Shown here piece by piece: positions 1 through 8,839 of a stretch of DNA of 64,000 nucleotides (its first letter is position 1; each line of letters begins with the position of its first letter). The stretch lies in the NCBI RefSeq assembly GCF_000368825.1, contig NZ_KB849719.1:62001-126000 (forward strand), in the 5' to 3' direction. Source of the stretch: Acinetobacter ursingii DSM 16037 = CIP 107286. Its GTDB lineage: Bacteria > Pseudomonadota > Gammaproteobacteria > Pseudomonadales > Moraxellaceae. Made by a program: the position numbers and the translations under genes. The notes under the pieces were generated by a model, which saw nothing but the letters and a program-made list of their open reading frames with translations, did no database searches and had not been told where the DNA came from.

Positions 1-1
1 T

Positions 2-1237
2 ATCGTTGAGCCACCAGCAGTTGATGCTGATGGTCCTTTCCAGATGCAAATTTCATCGCTTGACTATAACAGCTTCGTTGGCGTGATCGGTGTTGGTCGT
101 ATTCAACGTGGTTCAGTTAAAACCAATACTCCTGTGACTGTGATTGATAAAGAAGGTAAGACACGTAATGGTCGTATCTTAAAAATCATGGGTTACCACG
201 GTTTAGAGCGTATTGATGTTGAAGAAGCATCTGCAGGCGACATCGTATGTATTACAGGTATCGATGCATTAAACATTTCTGACACTATTTGTGATCCGAA
301 AAATGTTGAAGCATTACCTCCATTATCTGTAGATGAACCAACGGTATCGATGACATTCCAAGTCAACAACTCACCGTTTGCAGGTAAAGAAGGTAAATTT
401 GTCACTTCACGTAATATCCGTGAACGTCTTGATCGCGAATTGATCCATAACGTAGCACTTCGTGTAGAAGATACAGACAGTCCAGACCGTTTCAAAGTTT
501 CTGGCCGTGGTGAACTTCACCTTTCTGTTTTGATTGAAAACATGCGTCGTGAAGGCTTTGAAATGGGCGTTTCACGTCCACAAGTGATCATCAAAGAAGT
601 GGATGGTGAAAAACAAGAGCCATACGAAAACGTGACTTTTGATGTTGAAGAACAACATCAAGGTGCGGTGATGGAACAAATGGGTCACCGTAAAGGTGAA
701 ATGACCAATATGGAAGTCGACGGTAAAGGCCGTATCCGTATTGAAGCGACTGTTCCTTCACGTGGTCTGATTGGTTTCCGTTCAGAATTCTTAACCATGA
801 CTTCTGGTACAGGGATTATGACTTCAAGCTTTTCGCATTATGGCCCTGTGAAACAAGGTACTGTGGCGAAACGTCAAAACGGTGTATTGATCTCAATGGT
901 TCAAGGGACTTGCTTGGGCTATGCATTGTTCAGCTTGCAAGACCGTGGTCGTTTGTTTGCTAAACCACAGTTAGAAGTGTATGAAGGGATGATCGTTGGC
1001 ATCAACTCACGTTCAGACGACATGGTGGTTAACCCAACTAAAGCAAAACAGCTCACCAACGTTCGTGCCTCTGGTACTGACGATGCGTTAACTTTAACTC
1101 CTGCAATTGAATACACGCTTGAACAAGCACTTGAATTCATTGAAGATGATGAGTTAGTTGAAGTAACACCTAAGTCAATTCGTATCCGTAAGCGTTATTT
1201 GACTGAAAATGAACGTAAACGTAACCGCGATAAATAA
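2..1237 (+). CDS. typA: Ribosome-associated GTPase TypA/BipA, C-terminal part
   Basis: The frame is open from the first bases of the window, so the gene starts upstream and about 411 C-terminal residues are visible. TypA/BipA is a translational GTPase of the EF-G family that binds the 70S ribosome and supports ribosome assembly and stress or cold adaptation. The visible part lacks the GTPase motifs. It begins in the beta-barrel domain II (PFQMQISSLDYNSFVGVIG), then has the EF-G-like domains III and V (RGELHLSVLIENMRREGFEM) and the BipA-specific C-terminal domain (GTCLGYALFSLQDRGRLF). It ends in a basic tail, KRYLTENERKRNRDK. Family identity is clear; only the start is unseen. A strong terminator follows. 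Confidence 0.97.
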   Translation: MVEPPAVDADGPFQMQISSLDYNSFVGVIGVGRIQRGSVKTNTPVTVIDKEGKTRNGRILKIMGYHGLERIDVEEASAGDIVCITGIDALNISDTICDPKNVEALPPLSVDEPTVSMTFQVNNSPFAGKEGKFVTSRNIRERLDRELIHNVALRVEDTDSPDRFKVSGRGELHLSVLIENMRREGFEMGVSRPQVIIKEVDGEKQEPYENVTFDVEEQHQGAVMEQMGHRKGEMTNMEVDGKGRIRIEATVPSRGLIGFRSEFLTMTSGTGIMTSSFSHYGPVKQGTVAKRQNGVLISMVQGTCLGYALFSLQDRGRLFAKPQLEVYEGMIVGINSRSDDMVVNPTKAKQLTNVRASGTDDALTLTPAIEYTLEQALEFIEDDELVEVTPKSIRIRKRYLTENERKRNRDK

Positions 1238-1265
1238 TTTGATTTTGATCTAAGATCAGTAAGTA

Positions 1266-1293
1266 AACCGCTAAATTCGTTTAGCGGTTTTTT
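1266..1293 (+). terminator. Rho-independent terminator of typA
   Basis: A perfect 10-bp stem (AACCGCTAAA, 1266-1275, with TTTAGCGGTT, 1280-1289) closes a TTCG tetraloop and is followed by a T tract. It lies 28 bp after the typA stop codon. Confidence 0.93.
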
Positions 1294-1493
1294 ATTAGAT
1301 GATCTTTATCGCTGTAGACCTTTAAGTTCATATTTTTATTCATATAAAATGTTGTTAAAGTGTGAAATAGCTTTCTTTTTTTGAGAAAAATATTAAATTA
1401 GCAAACATGAGCCGATCATCCATTAACACTATTGTTAAGCCGTGATTAGAACAAAAACAAGGGAATAGCGGTTCCCGAGTGGAGAAAATTGAG

Positions 1494-1931
1494 ATGAGTA
1501 TTATTCAAGAATTTAAAGAATTTGCTGTTAAAGGCAATATGATTGATTTGGCTGTCGGTGTCATCATCGGTGGTGCTTTCGGTAAAATTGTAGATTCATT
1601 GGTCAAAGACATTATTATGCCGTTGATTACTGTGATTACAGGTGGTGGTGTTGATTTTTCGCAAAAGTATATTGTACTTGGTGCCAATCCGAATAATTTA
1701 CAATCATTGGATGCTCTGCAAAAAGCAGGCGTAAACGTATTGACTTATGGTAACTTCCTGACCATTTTAATTAACTTCCTGATTTTGGCATGGGTCGTGT
1801 TTCTAATGGTGAAATTGATTAATCGTATGCGTCGTAAGGATGAAGCGGAAGCACCAGCACCAGAAACTCCTGAAGAAATTCAATTGCTTCGTGAAATTCG
1901 CGATGAACTAAAGCAACATCCACAATCATAA
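1494..1931 (+). CDS. mscL: Large-conductance mechanosensitive channel MscL
   Basis: MscL forms a homopentameric inner-membrane pore that opens under membrane tension and releases solutes on hypo-osmotic shock. The 145-residue product has the family N-terminus ([20 protein letters not shown]), a first transmembrane helix at about 15-45 with the Gly/Ala-rich pore face ([16 protein letters not shown]), a periplasmic loop, a second helix at about 85-110, and a charged C-terminal helix ([14 protein letters not shown]). I chose the ATG at 1494 because a GGAG sits about 10 bases upstream and the protein then starts like known MscL; an in-frame GTG at 1479 would add five residues. It is flanked by terminators on both sides, so it is probably monocistronic. 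Confidence 0.96.
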   Translation: MSIIQEFKEFAVKGNMIDLAVGVIIGGAFGKIVDSLVKDIIMPLITVITGGGVDFSQKYIVLGANPNNLQSLDALQKAGVNVLTYGNFLTILINFLILAWVVFLMVKLINRMRRKDEAEAPAPETPEEIQLLREIRDELKQHPQS

Positions 1932-1947
1932 TATTGTAGGCTTTCTC

Positions 1948-1976
1948 AAAACGGCATTTTTAAATGCCGTTTTTTT
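1948..1976 (+). terminator. Rho-independent terminator of mscL
   Basis: A perfect 12-bp stem (AAAACGGCATTT, 1948-1959, with AAATGCCGTTTT, 1962-1973) with a 2-nt loop and a T run, starting 16 bp after the mscL stop codon. Confidence 0.92.
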
Positions 1977-2094
1977 ATGCATTTTGATTGATATTTCTCA
2001 TCTGAATTTGACACTTAAGCGACTTGAGGTTTTTGTCAGAGTCCTTAAAATATGGCGACTGAAAATACCTGCCAATCATAGGATTTACTCAAAC

Positions 2095-2457
2095 ATGAAC
2101 CGACTTTTTGCTTATGGAACTTTATGTCCAGATCGTGAAAACGCACATATTCTGGGAAATATTGGCGGAGAATGGCAAAAGGCTTCAGTGAATGGCGTGG
2201 TGCATACTTTAGACTGGGGACCCGATCAGGGTTTGCCTGCCTTGGTATTGGATGAAAATGCACCTAAAGTGTCTGGTTTAGTGTTTAGTACCGATAAACT
2301 GGCTGAACATTGGCCCATGCTTGATGAGTTTGAAGGTTTTCAATATCAGCGAGTTAAGGTGATGGTGGAATTTGAAACAGGTGAAATGATCGAAAGTTGG
2401 ACTTATCAAATGAATCCTCATGCAAAGACAATGCAACTAGAAAGTGAAAGGACTTAA
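2095..2457 (+). CDS. Gamma-glutamylcyclotransferase-like (GGCT/YtfP fold) protein
   Basis: The 120-residue product opens with MNRLFAYGTLCPDRENAHIL, the YGTL motif that binds the gamma-glutamyl group in GGCT-like proteins. It then has the typical W....V.G.....LDWG segment, a conserved GLV and an acidic LDEFEGFQYQRVKV block whose Glu is the usual catalytic position. Members include YtfP and gamma-glutamylamine cyclotransferases; the natural substrate of this subgroup is not known to me. I start at the ATG at 2095 because the YGTL motif is then near the N-terminus. An in-frame start at 1984 would add 37 residues that look like untranslated leader. Confidence 0.8.
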   Translation: MNRLFAYGTLCPDRENAHILGNIGGEWQKASVNGVVHTLDWGPDQGLPALVLDENAPKVSGLVFSTDKLAEHWPMLDEFEGFQYQRVKVMVEFETGEMIESWTYQMNPHAKTMQLESERT

Positions 2458-2495
2458 GTTTTTAAGACTTGCGTCCTTTTATTCACGACCGCAAT

Positions 2496-2783
2496 TTATG
2501 CAAATTCAGTTCTAAATTTGACTTCAAGCAAATGAAAACCAAACTGGCTTTTGATTGGACCGTGTAAAATTCGTTCAGCCGCAGTAAATACGAGTTTATC
2601 AATAACGGGAACAAGTTGACCTTTTTTCACTTCGCCAAGTTCACCGCCACGTTTGGCAGAATTACAGGTGGAATATTGTTTGGCGATTTTTGAAAAATCA
2701 GCGCCCGACAAAATTTTCTTTTTAAGTTGTTCCGCAAGATCTTTGTCTTTAACTAGAATATGACGAACAATGGCAGTTTGCAT
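2496..2783 (-). CDS. ppiC: Parvulin-type peptidyl-prolyl cis-trans isomerase (PpiC-like)
   Basis: A 95-residue single-domain parvulin that should catalyse proline cis-trans isomerisation in the cytoplasm; it has no signal peptide. Visible family signatures are RHILVKDKDLAEQLKKKI at the start, the GADFSKIAKQYSTCNSAKRG block, GGELGEVKKGQLVP and the C-terminal GPIKSQFGFHLLEV. The length matches E. coli PpiC (93 residues). The start at 2783 is supported by an AGGAGG seven bases upstream; a longer in-frame reading to 2813 lacks this. It follows mutM on the same strand after 33 bp and is probably cotranscribed with it. Confidence 0.92.
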   Translation of the reverse strand: MQTAIVRHILVKDKDLAEQLKKKILSGADFSKIAKQYSTCNSAKRGGELGEVKKGQLVPVIDKLVFTAAERILHGPIKSQFGFHLLEVKFRTEFA

Positions 2784-2816
2784 GGGCAAGCCTCCTGAAT
2801 CTGTTGAGGACAAATA

Positions 2817-3641
2817 TTAAACTTTGATACGTTTTAAAGGTTGGCATTGGGGACAAAATACACTGGCACGTTGTCCGAGTTTAAGATTTTCCAGTGGCGT
2901 TTCACACTGAACACACATTTCACCTGCACGACCATAAGCCAGTAAAGTTTGTTGAAAATAGCCATTTTCACCGACAGCATTGGTGAAATCCCGCAAGGTT
3001 GATCCCCCTAAATCAATCGCAGATTTCAAAATACGTTTGATTTCATCCACAAGTTGAACAATCTGCTTTTTACTTAAACTAGAGGCTGGCTGTGCAGGGT
3101 GAATGCCTAAGTTAAACAGACTTTCAGTGGCGTAAATATTACCTACGCCGACCACTACGTGATTATCCATCATTGCAATTTTTATGCCGACTTGTTTGTT
3201 TTTAAGCTTTTGATAAAGATAATCTGCATTAAACTCGTCACCGAGCGGCTCTGGGCCAAGTGGATTCAGTAGTTTGTTTTGAGATTCTTCATTGAGCCAT
3301 AAAATACAGCCAAAACGACGCGGATCGTGATAACGTAACTGGGTACCATCTTCAAAACCAATCATCAAATGATCATGTTTACGTAACTCATCCTGAGCTG
3401 TAGCCAGACGAAAACTGCCCGACATGCCTAAATGCCACAGCATTTGATCTTGTTCAAATTCAGCCAGAATATATTTAGAGCGTCTTTGTAAACCAATTAA
3501 ACGCTGTCCATTCAGGCGAGAAATATCCTCTGGAATTGGCCAACGTAATCTGGACTCTCTGACTTCAACGATTTGGACGCGCTGTTGCAGTAAAGGCAAT
3601 AAACTGGTTTTAGTGGTTTCAACTTCAGGTAATTCTGGCAT
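2817..3641 (-). CDS. mutM: Formamidopyrimidine-DNA glycosylase
   Basis: MutM/Fpg removes 8-oxoguanine and formamidopyrimidines from DNA and nicks the abasic site. The 274-residue protein starts with MPELPEVET, giving the catalytic N-terminal Pro and Glu after Met removal. It has the conserved Lys in RRSKYILAEF near residue 57, the helix-two-turn-helix region (VVVGVGNIYATESLF) and a C-terminal zinc finger with two CxxC pairs (MCVQC ... FCPQC) carrying the GQRASVFC arginine. All key residues are present and the length is standard. It is divergent from the alkyladenine glycosylase gene at 3763, so two base-excision repair enzymes share a 121-bp intergenic region. Confidence 0.97.
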   Translation of the reverse strand: MPELPEVETTKTSLLPLLQQRVQIVEVRESRLRWPIPEDISRLNGQRLIGLQRRSKYILAEFEQDQMLWHLGMSGSFRLATAQDELRKHDHLMIGFEDGTQLRYHDPRRFGCILWLNEESQNKLLNPLGPEPLGDEFNADYLYQKLKNKQVGIKIAMMDNHVVVGVGNIYATESLFNLGIHPAQPASSLSKKQIVQLVDEIKRILKSAIDLGGSTLRDFTNAVGENGYFQQTLLAYGRAGEMCVQCETPLENLKLGQRASVFCPQCQPLKRIKV

Positions 3642-3762
3642 TGACAGCTCGATAAAATCATGACGATGTTAATATGGGGGTAATCAGCACAATGACAAAT
3701 TTAAGAAGGCACTTTATCTGTCAATATCGTGTCATTTCCCTTTCTTTACTTATGGTAGCGTG

Positions 3763-4329
3763 ATGTCAGAAATTTTACCATTCACATGGTTTCAACGTGA
3801 TACATCGACAGTGGCCGAGCAATTGATCGGCTGTCAGCTTTGTGTACGTCAGGACAATGGTGAAATTCTACGTTGTACCATCAGTGAAACAGAAGCGTAT
3901 TTGGGAATTCGCGATAAAGCCAGTCATAACTACGATGGACGACGTACTGCCCGAACCGAGGTGATGTATAGCGCTGGCGGGCATATTTATGTTTATCTGA
4001 TTTATGGGATGTATCACATGCTGAATTTGATCACGCAGACAGAACATGAACCTGAAGGCGTGATGCTCAGAGCCGCTTTTTTTGAAGATTCAGTTTCTAA
4101 ACCTGACTTTAAGCGCTTGTCAGGCCCTGGAAAATTGACCAAACAATTAGGTATTACAGAGCGATTTAAAGGCAAAATGTTGGGGGTAGAAACTGGTTTG
4201 TGGATTGAAAATAAAAAAATTCAGCCAGAGATTGTACGGAAAAAAAGAATCGGGGTTGATTATGCTGAGGAAGCAAAAGACTGGCTAGAACGCTATTGCT
4301 GGAAAGATCATCCAAGTTTAAGCCGTTAA
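3763..4329 (+). CDS. mpg: DNA-3-methyladenine glycosylase, AAG/MPG family
   Basis: The enzyme removes alkylated and deaminated purines (3-methyladenine, hypoxanthine, ethenoadenine) from DNA. The 188-residue product shows the AAG family pattern: LIGCQLCVRQDNGEILRC, the catalytic SETEAYLG segment, DKASHNYDGRRTARTEVMY, and the substrate-pocket tyrosine/histidine stretch GGHIYVYLIYGMYHMLNL, followed by SGPGKLTKQLGI. The start at 3763 is chosen over a GTG directly before it because MSEILPFTWF fits the family; the ribosome-binding site is weak. No clear terminator follows. It is separate from TagA- and AlkA-type glycosylases by fold motifs. Confidence 0.93.
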   Translation: MSEILPFTWFQRDTSTVAEQLIGCQLCVRQDNGEILRCTISETEAYLGIRDKASHNYDGRRTARTEVMYSAGGHIYVYLIYGMYHMLNLITQTEHEPEGVMLRAAFFEDSVSKPDFKRLSGPGKLTKQLGITERFKGKMLGVETGLWIENKKIQPEIVRKKRIGVDYAEEAKDWLERYCWKDHPSLSR

Positions 4330-4481
4330 ACCTACAAAGTACTCCAAGAAATAACCAAACTAATATACTGAAAATTGGAATGATTGGCTAAAATCGTTTT
4401 TTGTCGATATGTTAAAATTTACAAACTAAATGATATAACAAATATTTTTTGGGCTAATTGTTGATATTAAAGGATAACTGA

Positions 4482-6668
4482 ATGCGCTTCATGCAATTCA
4501 ATACATTATATTCTTCCATGTTTTTACTTTCTGGGTTCAGTATGAGTGGTGCTGCTTGGGCAGAAGTGCCAGAACCAGTTGCATTGCCGACCATTAAAGT
4601 AGAAGCAACTCGTACAGACACTACTTATTTGCAAACTCCTGCTTCGGTTTTTCGCATTGATGCACCCAAGCAGGATCAAAGTTCACAGGTTAATTTGACA
4701 GAAGTGGTCAAAGGCATTCCAAGCTTGCAACTGCATAATCGTGAGAATTATGCACAGGATTTACAACTTTCCATGCGTGGTTTTGGTGCGCGTTCAACTT
4801 TTGGTGTGCGTGGTATTCGTTTATATGTGGACGGTATTCCTGCCACGATGCCAGATGGTCAGGGGCAAACGTCCAATATCGATTTGAGCAGTTTGGATCA
4901 TATTGAGGTTTTAACAGGGCCTTTTTCGTCAATATATGGTAATTCATCGGGCGGTACTTTGTTGACCACCACTAAAGAAGGTCAAGGCAAAGATTCTGTT
5001 GAACTGAGTTATTCGGGGGGAAGTCATGATAAAAATCGTGCAGGAATTGTGTTGCAGGGCGGTGCAAAACAAGCCAATCAACCGAGCTATGTGATTAGTT
5101 CATCATACTTCGATACCGATGGTTATCGTGATCATAGCGCTGCCAATAAGGTTTTGAATAATGCCAAACTCACGTGGAATCTTGAAGATGGGTCTAAAAT
5201 TAACTGGATTACCAATTATTTAAAAATTAATGCTGATGACCCGCAAGGACTGACACGTGACCAATGGAAAGCCAATCCAAAACAAGTCAATGATGCCAAT
5301 AATAGCTACGATGTGCGTAAAGACATTGAACAGACGCAAACAGGATTGACTTGGTTAAAGCCATTAAATGATAAAAACGAATTGTATGCGATGGCTTACT
5401 TTGGTCATCGTGAGGTGACACAGTATCAATCTATTCCAATGTGTGCTGAAAATAAGGATACAAAAAAATGTATTCCCAACACGTCTCAGCTAAATCCACG
5501 TCATGCAGGTGGTGTGATTGATTTTGAACGGAATTATTATGGCGCAGATCTACGCTGGACTGGCAAAGAACTTCTTCCCAATATCACCGTGAGTGCAGGA
5601 GTGGCCTTAGATGCGATGGATGAGGATCGTCAAGGTTATGAAAATTTTACCTTAATCAACAATCAGCCGAGTTATGGGGTTAAAGGTACTTTGCGCCGTG
5701 ATGAAGACAATACTTTGTGGAATATTGATCCTTATTTACAAGCCTCATGGCAGTTTTTACCGACTTGGCGTTTAGATACAGGCGTGCGTTATAGCAATGT
5801 TCATTATAAATCAGATGATAATTACATCACTGCAAGCAATCCAGATGACAGTGGCAAGACTGATTATTCCAAAGTTTTACCTTCGGCCGCTTTAAGCTGG
5901 CAAATCATGCCTGAACTTTTGGCTTATGTGAGTTACGCCAAAGGCTTTGAAACACCAACCTTTACCGAAATGGCCTATAACACGGATGCAAGCATTTCAG
6001 GTTTTAACTTTGATCTAAAACCATCCAATAGTGATACCTACGAGGCAGGCTTAAAGTCACAAAATCTGCTAGGTGATTTTACTTTGGCTGTTTTTCAGAC
6101 CAAAACCAAAGATGACATTGTTTCAGCGGGTAGTGTTGATGGACGTTCTACTTTTCGTAATGCAGATCAGACCTTACGTGAAGGTGTTGAATTTTCATGG
6201 AATAAACAGCTTTGGCGTGATCTGATTGCGACTGCAAGTTATGCCTATCTGGATGCAAAATTTGATAGTAATACCGCAGCAATCTATGACAAAAATGGCA
6301 AAGTTGTAGCGAAAGCGATTGATAAAGATGCTTACATTCCAGGGATTGCCAAAAATCAGGCCTATCTCGCATTGTCTTGGAAACCACAAACTGGTTTTTA
6401 TGGCGGGGTCGATGCCCAATATAACGATAAAATTTACGTCGATGATCAAAATACAGATGCAGCACCAAGTTATACCGTTGTAGCCGCTTATGCAGGTTAT
6501 GCATGGCAGTTACAGGACTGGAAAGTCAATATTTTCAGCCGTGTAGATAACTTGCTAGATAAAGACTACGTCGGTTCAGTGATTGTCAATGACGGTAATT
6601 CACGCTTTTTTGAACCTGCCGATGGACGTAACTGGAGTGCGGGCTTAAGAGTCAGCAAACAATTTTAA
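4482..6668 (+). CDS. TonB-dependent outer-membrane receptor, YncD/PqqU-like
   Basis: A 728-residue outer-membrane transporter. It has a signal peptide (cleavage near GAAWA-EV), a TonB-box-like start (LPTIKVEA), a plug domain at about 45-175 and a beta-barrel ending in aromatic Phe (LRVSKQF). The plug carries the runs GFGARSTFGVRGIRLYVDG, IPATMPDGQGQTSNIDL and YGNSSGG, which I recall as hallmarks of E. coli YncD, since renamed PqqU for uptake of pyrroloquinoline quinone. PQQ is relevant to Acinetobacter glucose dehydrogenase, but the substrate here is inference. Two extracellular-loop cysteines (MCAENKDTKKC) could form a disulfide. The start follows an AAGGA. I did not find a convincing Fur box upstream, which argues weakly against iron regulation. 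An old yellow enzyme follows after 27 bp. Confidence 0.85.
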   Translation: MRFMQFNTLYSSMFLLSGFSMSGAAWAEVPEPVALPTIKVEATRTDTTYLQTPASVFRIDAPKQDQSSQVNLTEVVKGIPSLQLHNRENYAQDLQLSMRGFGARSTFGVRGIRLYVDGIPATMPDGQGQTSNIDLSSLDHIEVLTGPFSSIYGNSSGGTLLTTTKEGQGKDSVELSYSGGSHDKNRAGIVLQGGAKQANQPSYVISSSYFDTDGYRDHSAANKVLNNAKLTWNLEDGSKINWITNYLKINADDPQGLTRDQWKANPKQVNDANNSYDVRKDIEQTQTGLTWLKPLNDKNELYAMAYFGHREVTQYQSIPMCAENKDTKKCIPNTSQLNPRHAGGVIDFERNYYGADLRWTGKELLPNITVSAGVALDAMDEDRQGYENFTLINNQPSYGVKGTLRRDEDNTLWNIDPYLQASWQFLPTWRLDTGVRYSNVHYKSDDNYITASNPDDSGKTDYSKVLPSAALSWQIMPELLAYVSYAKGFETPTFTEMAYNTDASISGFNFDLKPSNSDTYEAGLKSQNLLGDFTLAVFQTKTKDDIVSAGSVDGRSTFRNADQTLREGVEFSWNKQLWRDLIATASYAYLDAKFDSNTAAIYDKNGKVVAKAIDKDAYIPGIAKNQAYLALSWKPQTGFYGGVDAQYNDKIYVDDQNTDAAPSYTVVAAYAGYAWQLQDWKVNIFSRVDNLLDKDYVGSVIVNDGNSRFFEPADGRNWSAGLRVSKQF

Positions 6669-6695
6669 TGAAAATTAAGAGAGAAGAGGTGACAC

Positions 6696-7811
6696 GTGGC
6701 AAAGTTATTTGAAAGCTTGCAATTAGGTTCATTGAACCTGCGTAATAAGATCATCATTGCACCGATGTGCCAATATTCTGCAACGGATGATGGTGAAATT
6801 ACCTATTGGCATGAACAGCAATGGGCCAATTATGCGCTGTCTGGTGTAGGCCTATGTATTATTGAAGCCTCTGCGGTTCAAGCCCAAGGACGTATCAGTT
6901 ATGCTGATGTTGGTCTTTGGAATGACACTCAACGAGATAAAATCAAAGCGCTTTTGGATAATATTCAGCAACTTTCGCCAATGCCATTTGCGATACAGCT
7001 TGCTCATGCGGGTCGTAAAGCATCCACAGATAAACCATGGTTAGGTAAAGGACAAATCGCTCCAGATCATGTACATAGCTGGCAAACGGTGGCACCAAGT
7101 GAAATTGCGTTTGGTGCTCATGACATGCTCCCGCATTCATTAAGTATTGATGAGATCAAACAGATTCAGGCAGACTTTGCTGCTGCGGCAGTTCGTGCTG
7201 TGGACGCTGGTTTTCAACTCATCGAAGTTCATGCGGCACATGGTTATTTGTTACATCAGTTTTTATCGCCGTTGTCGAATCAGCGTACGGATGAATATGG
7301 CGGTTCATTTGAAAATCGTATTCGGATGACTTTAGAAGTGCTGCAAGCGATTAAAACTGCTGTGCCTCAAAACTTTCCAGTTGGTGTGCGTATTTCTGCA
7401 ACAGACTGGATGCAGCCAACAGCAAGTTGGGATATCGAGTCGAGTATTGGATTATCGTTGGCATTGCAGCAATTAGGCGCAGCTTATATCCACGTGTCTA
7501 GTGGCGGTTTGCATGAGCTTCAGGACATTAAAATTGGTGCGAATTATCAGGTACCTTTTGCCGAGCAGATTAAATCCAAAGTTTCAATTCCTGTAATTGC
7601 AGTGGGTTTGATCACAGAGCCAGAACAAGCTGAAGCCATTTTACAAAACGATCAGGCTGATGCGATTGCATTGGCAAGAGCTATTCAGTACGATCCACGC
7701 TGGCCTTGGCATGCAGCCGCTGCATTAGGTGCTGAAATTGAGATTTCACCACAATATTTGCGTTGCCAACCGCATGGCTTAAAGCAATTATTTAAACCAT
7801 TTAACCATTAA
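6696..7811 (+). CDS. NADH:flavin oxidoreductase, old yellow enzyme family (YqjM/NamA-like)
   Basis: A 371-residue FMN-dependent ene-reductase that would reduce activated C=C bonds of enones using NAD(P)H. It has the OYE class III signatures: N-terminal LFESLQLGSLNLRNKIIIAPMCQYSA with the conserved Cys of YqjM-type enzymes, the active-site QLAHAGRKA (His/Gly/Arg), HAAHGYLLHQF and SPLSNQRTDEYGGSFENR, and the C-terminal phosphate-binding VGLITEPEQAEAIL ... ADAIALARAI. It starts with GTG after GAGAAGAGGTGAC and lies 27 bp after the receptor gene, so the two may be cotranscribed. A hairpin terminator follows. The physiological substrate is unknown. Confidence 0.93.
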   Translation: MAKLFESLQLGSLNLRNKIIIAPMCQYSATDDGEITYWHEQQWANYALSGVGLCIIEASAVQAQGRISYADVGLWNDTQRDKIKALLDNIQQLSPMPFAIQLAHAGRKASTDKPWLGKGQIAPDHVHSWQTVAPSEIAFGAHDMLPHSLSIDEIKQIQADFAAAAVRAVDAGFQLIEVHAAHGYLLHQFLSPLSNQRTDEYGGSFENRIRMTLEVLQAIKTAVPQNFPVGVRISATDWMQPTASWDIESSIGLSLALQQLGAAYIHVSSGGLHELQDIKIGANYQVPFAEQIKSKVSIPVIAVGLITEPEQAEAILQNDQADAIALARAIQYDPRWPWHAAAALGAEIEISPQYLRCQPHGLKQLFKPFNH

Positions 7812-7823
7812 TTTTTTTAGCAA

Positions 7824-7850
7824 AAGGCGCACTTGGTTGCGTCTTTTTAT
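7824..7850 (+). terminator. Probable Rho-independent terminator after the OYE gene
   Basis: An 8-bp stem with one G-T pair (AAGGCGCA, 7824-7831, with TGCGTCTT, 7838-7845), a 6-nt loop and a T-rich tail, placed 12 bp after the stop codon and just before the permease gene. Confidence 0.75.
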
Positions 7851-7870
7851 TTTGATAAAAGGATGCCAAT

Positions 7871-8794
7871 GTGGTTGTACAGGTCATCGTACCAATTTTT
7901 CTATTATTGTTGGCAGGTTACTTGAGTGTTTCAATTCGACTGATTACACCTGATCAGATCAAGGCATTGAGTGCTTTTATTATCAAAATAGCCTTACCCG
8001 CATTTTTACTGTATGCCTTATCTAATAAAAGTTTAAATGATATTTGGCATCCGTCTTATTTTATCGCCTATGGTGGCGGTTCTTTAATTATCTTTGCATT
8101 GGCGTTTTATTGTTATCGTTATTGCTTTTCATATAGTCTGACTCCAACGGCTGTTCTGGCAATGGGCGCTTCTATGTCCAATACGGGCTTTATTGGAACG
8201 GCGGTATTAAGTTTACTGATGGGATCACATGCTGCGATTTATATTTCATTGACATTGATTCTGGAAAATTTATTGATCTTGGCTTTGGTTCTGGCATTAG
8301 CAGAAGCAGGGCAGCAAGAACAACAAAAAGTATGGGCGCTATTGCAAAAAACCGCACAAAATTTGCTAAAAAATCCTGTGATTATTGCCATTATTTTGGG
8401 GATGAGTTGTATCTTGTTAGATATCCGCTTGCCTACTTTAGTCGATCAATCTTTAGCTTTGTTAGGGAAAACGGCATCGCCTTTAGCATTATTTGTGATT
8501 GGTGGAAGTTTGGTTGGAATGGGTATGAGTGCTTTGAATCTGCAAAGTGGCTTGTTAGTGGCTTTTAAAGTTATCCTGATGCCTTTAATGATCTATTGCT
8601 TACTGCGGATGTTGCCAGATGTGAGCCAAGAAATGTTATATGCGGGAACCATTTTAGCTGCATTACCAATGCCGATTGCCTTTGGAATTTTTGGGCAGGC
8701 TTATGGTTTAAATGAACGTGCTTTAACCCCTTTGATGTTAAGTACGATTTTAGGCTTTGTTGGGATTAGCAGCTTGATCATGTTGTGGTGGTAA
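7871..8794 (+). CDS. AEC (auxin efflux carrier) family permease
   Basis: A 307-residue integral membrane protein with about ten hydrophobic segments arranged as two repeats, typical of the AEC/bile-acid-sodium-symporter-like fold. Family features are the N-terminal VIVPIFLLLLAGYL, a conserved MGASMSNTGFIGTAVL and a second-half FVIGGSLVGMGM with the C-terminal ALPMPIAFGIFGQAYGLN. Bacterial members transport malate, malonate or other organic acids in some cases, but the substrate cannot be read from the sequence. It starts with GTG preceded by AAGGA at good spacing. A 15-bp perfect hairpin terminates it. Confidence 0.88.
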   Translation: MVVQVIVPIFLLLLAGYLSVSIRLITPDQIKALSAFIIKIALPAFLLYALSNKSLNDIWHPSYFIAYGGGSLIIFALAFYCYRYCFSYSLTPTAVLAMGASMSNTGFIGTAVLSLLMGSHAAIYISLTLILENLLILALVLALAEAGQQEQQKVWALLQKTAQNLLKNPVIIAIILGMSCILLDIRLPTLVDQSLALLGKTASPLALFVIGGSLVGMGMSALNLQSGLLVAFKVILMPLMIYCLLRMLPDVSQEMLYAGTILAALPMPIAFGIFGQAYGLNERALTPLMLSTILGFVGISSLIMLWW

Positions 8795-8829
8795 ATCATT
8801 TTGCCTCGATGATAGAGGCAAAATGATTT
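8793..8829. terminator. Bidirectional terminator hairpin
   Basis: A 15-bp perfect stem: AAATCATTTTGCCTC (8793-8807) pairs with GAGGCAAAATGATTT (8815-8829) around a 7-nt loop. It sits between the convergent permease and Sel1 genes and overlaps the last two bases of the permease stop codon. Confidence 0.85.
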
Positions 8830-8839
8830 GTTGTTTCAC

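Noticed and set aside
1984..2094. Longer start of the cyclotransferase-like gene
   Set aside because: The extra 37 residues would displace the conserved N-terminal YGTL motif and lack family support; start chosen at 2095.
4340..4480. Fur box upstream of the TonB-dependent receptor
   Set aside because: No 19-bp GATAATGATAATCATTATC-like match was found; only AT-rich partial matches.
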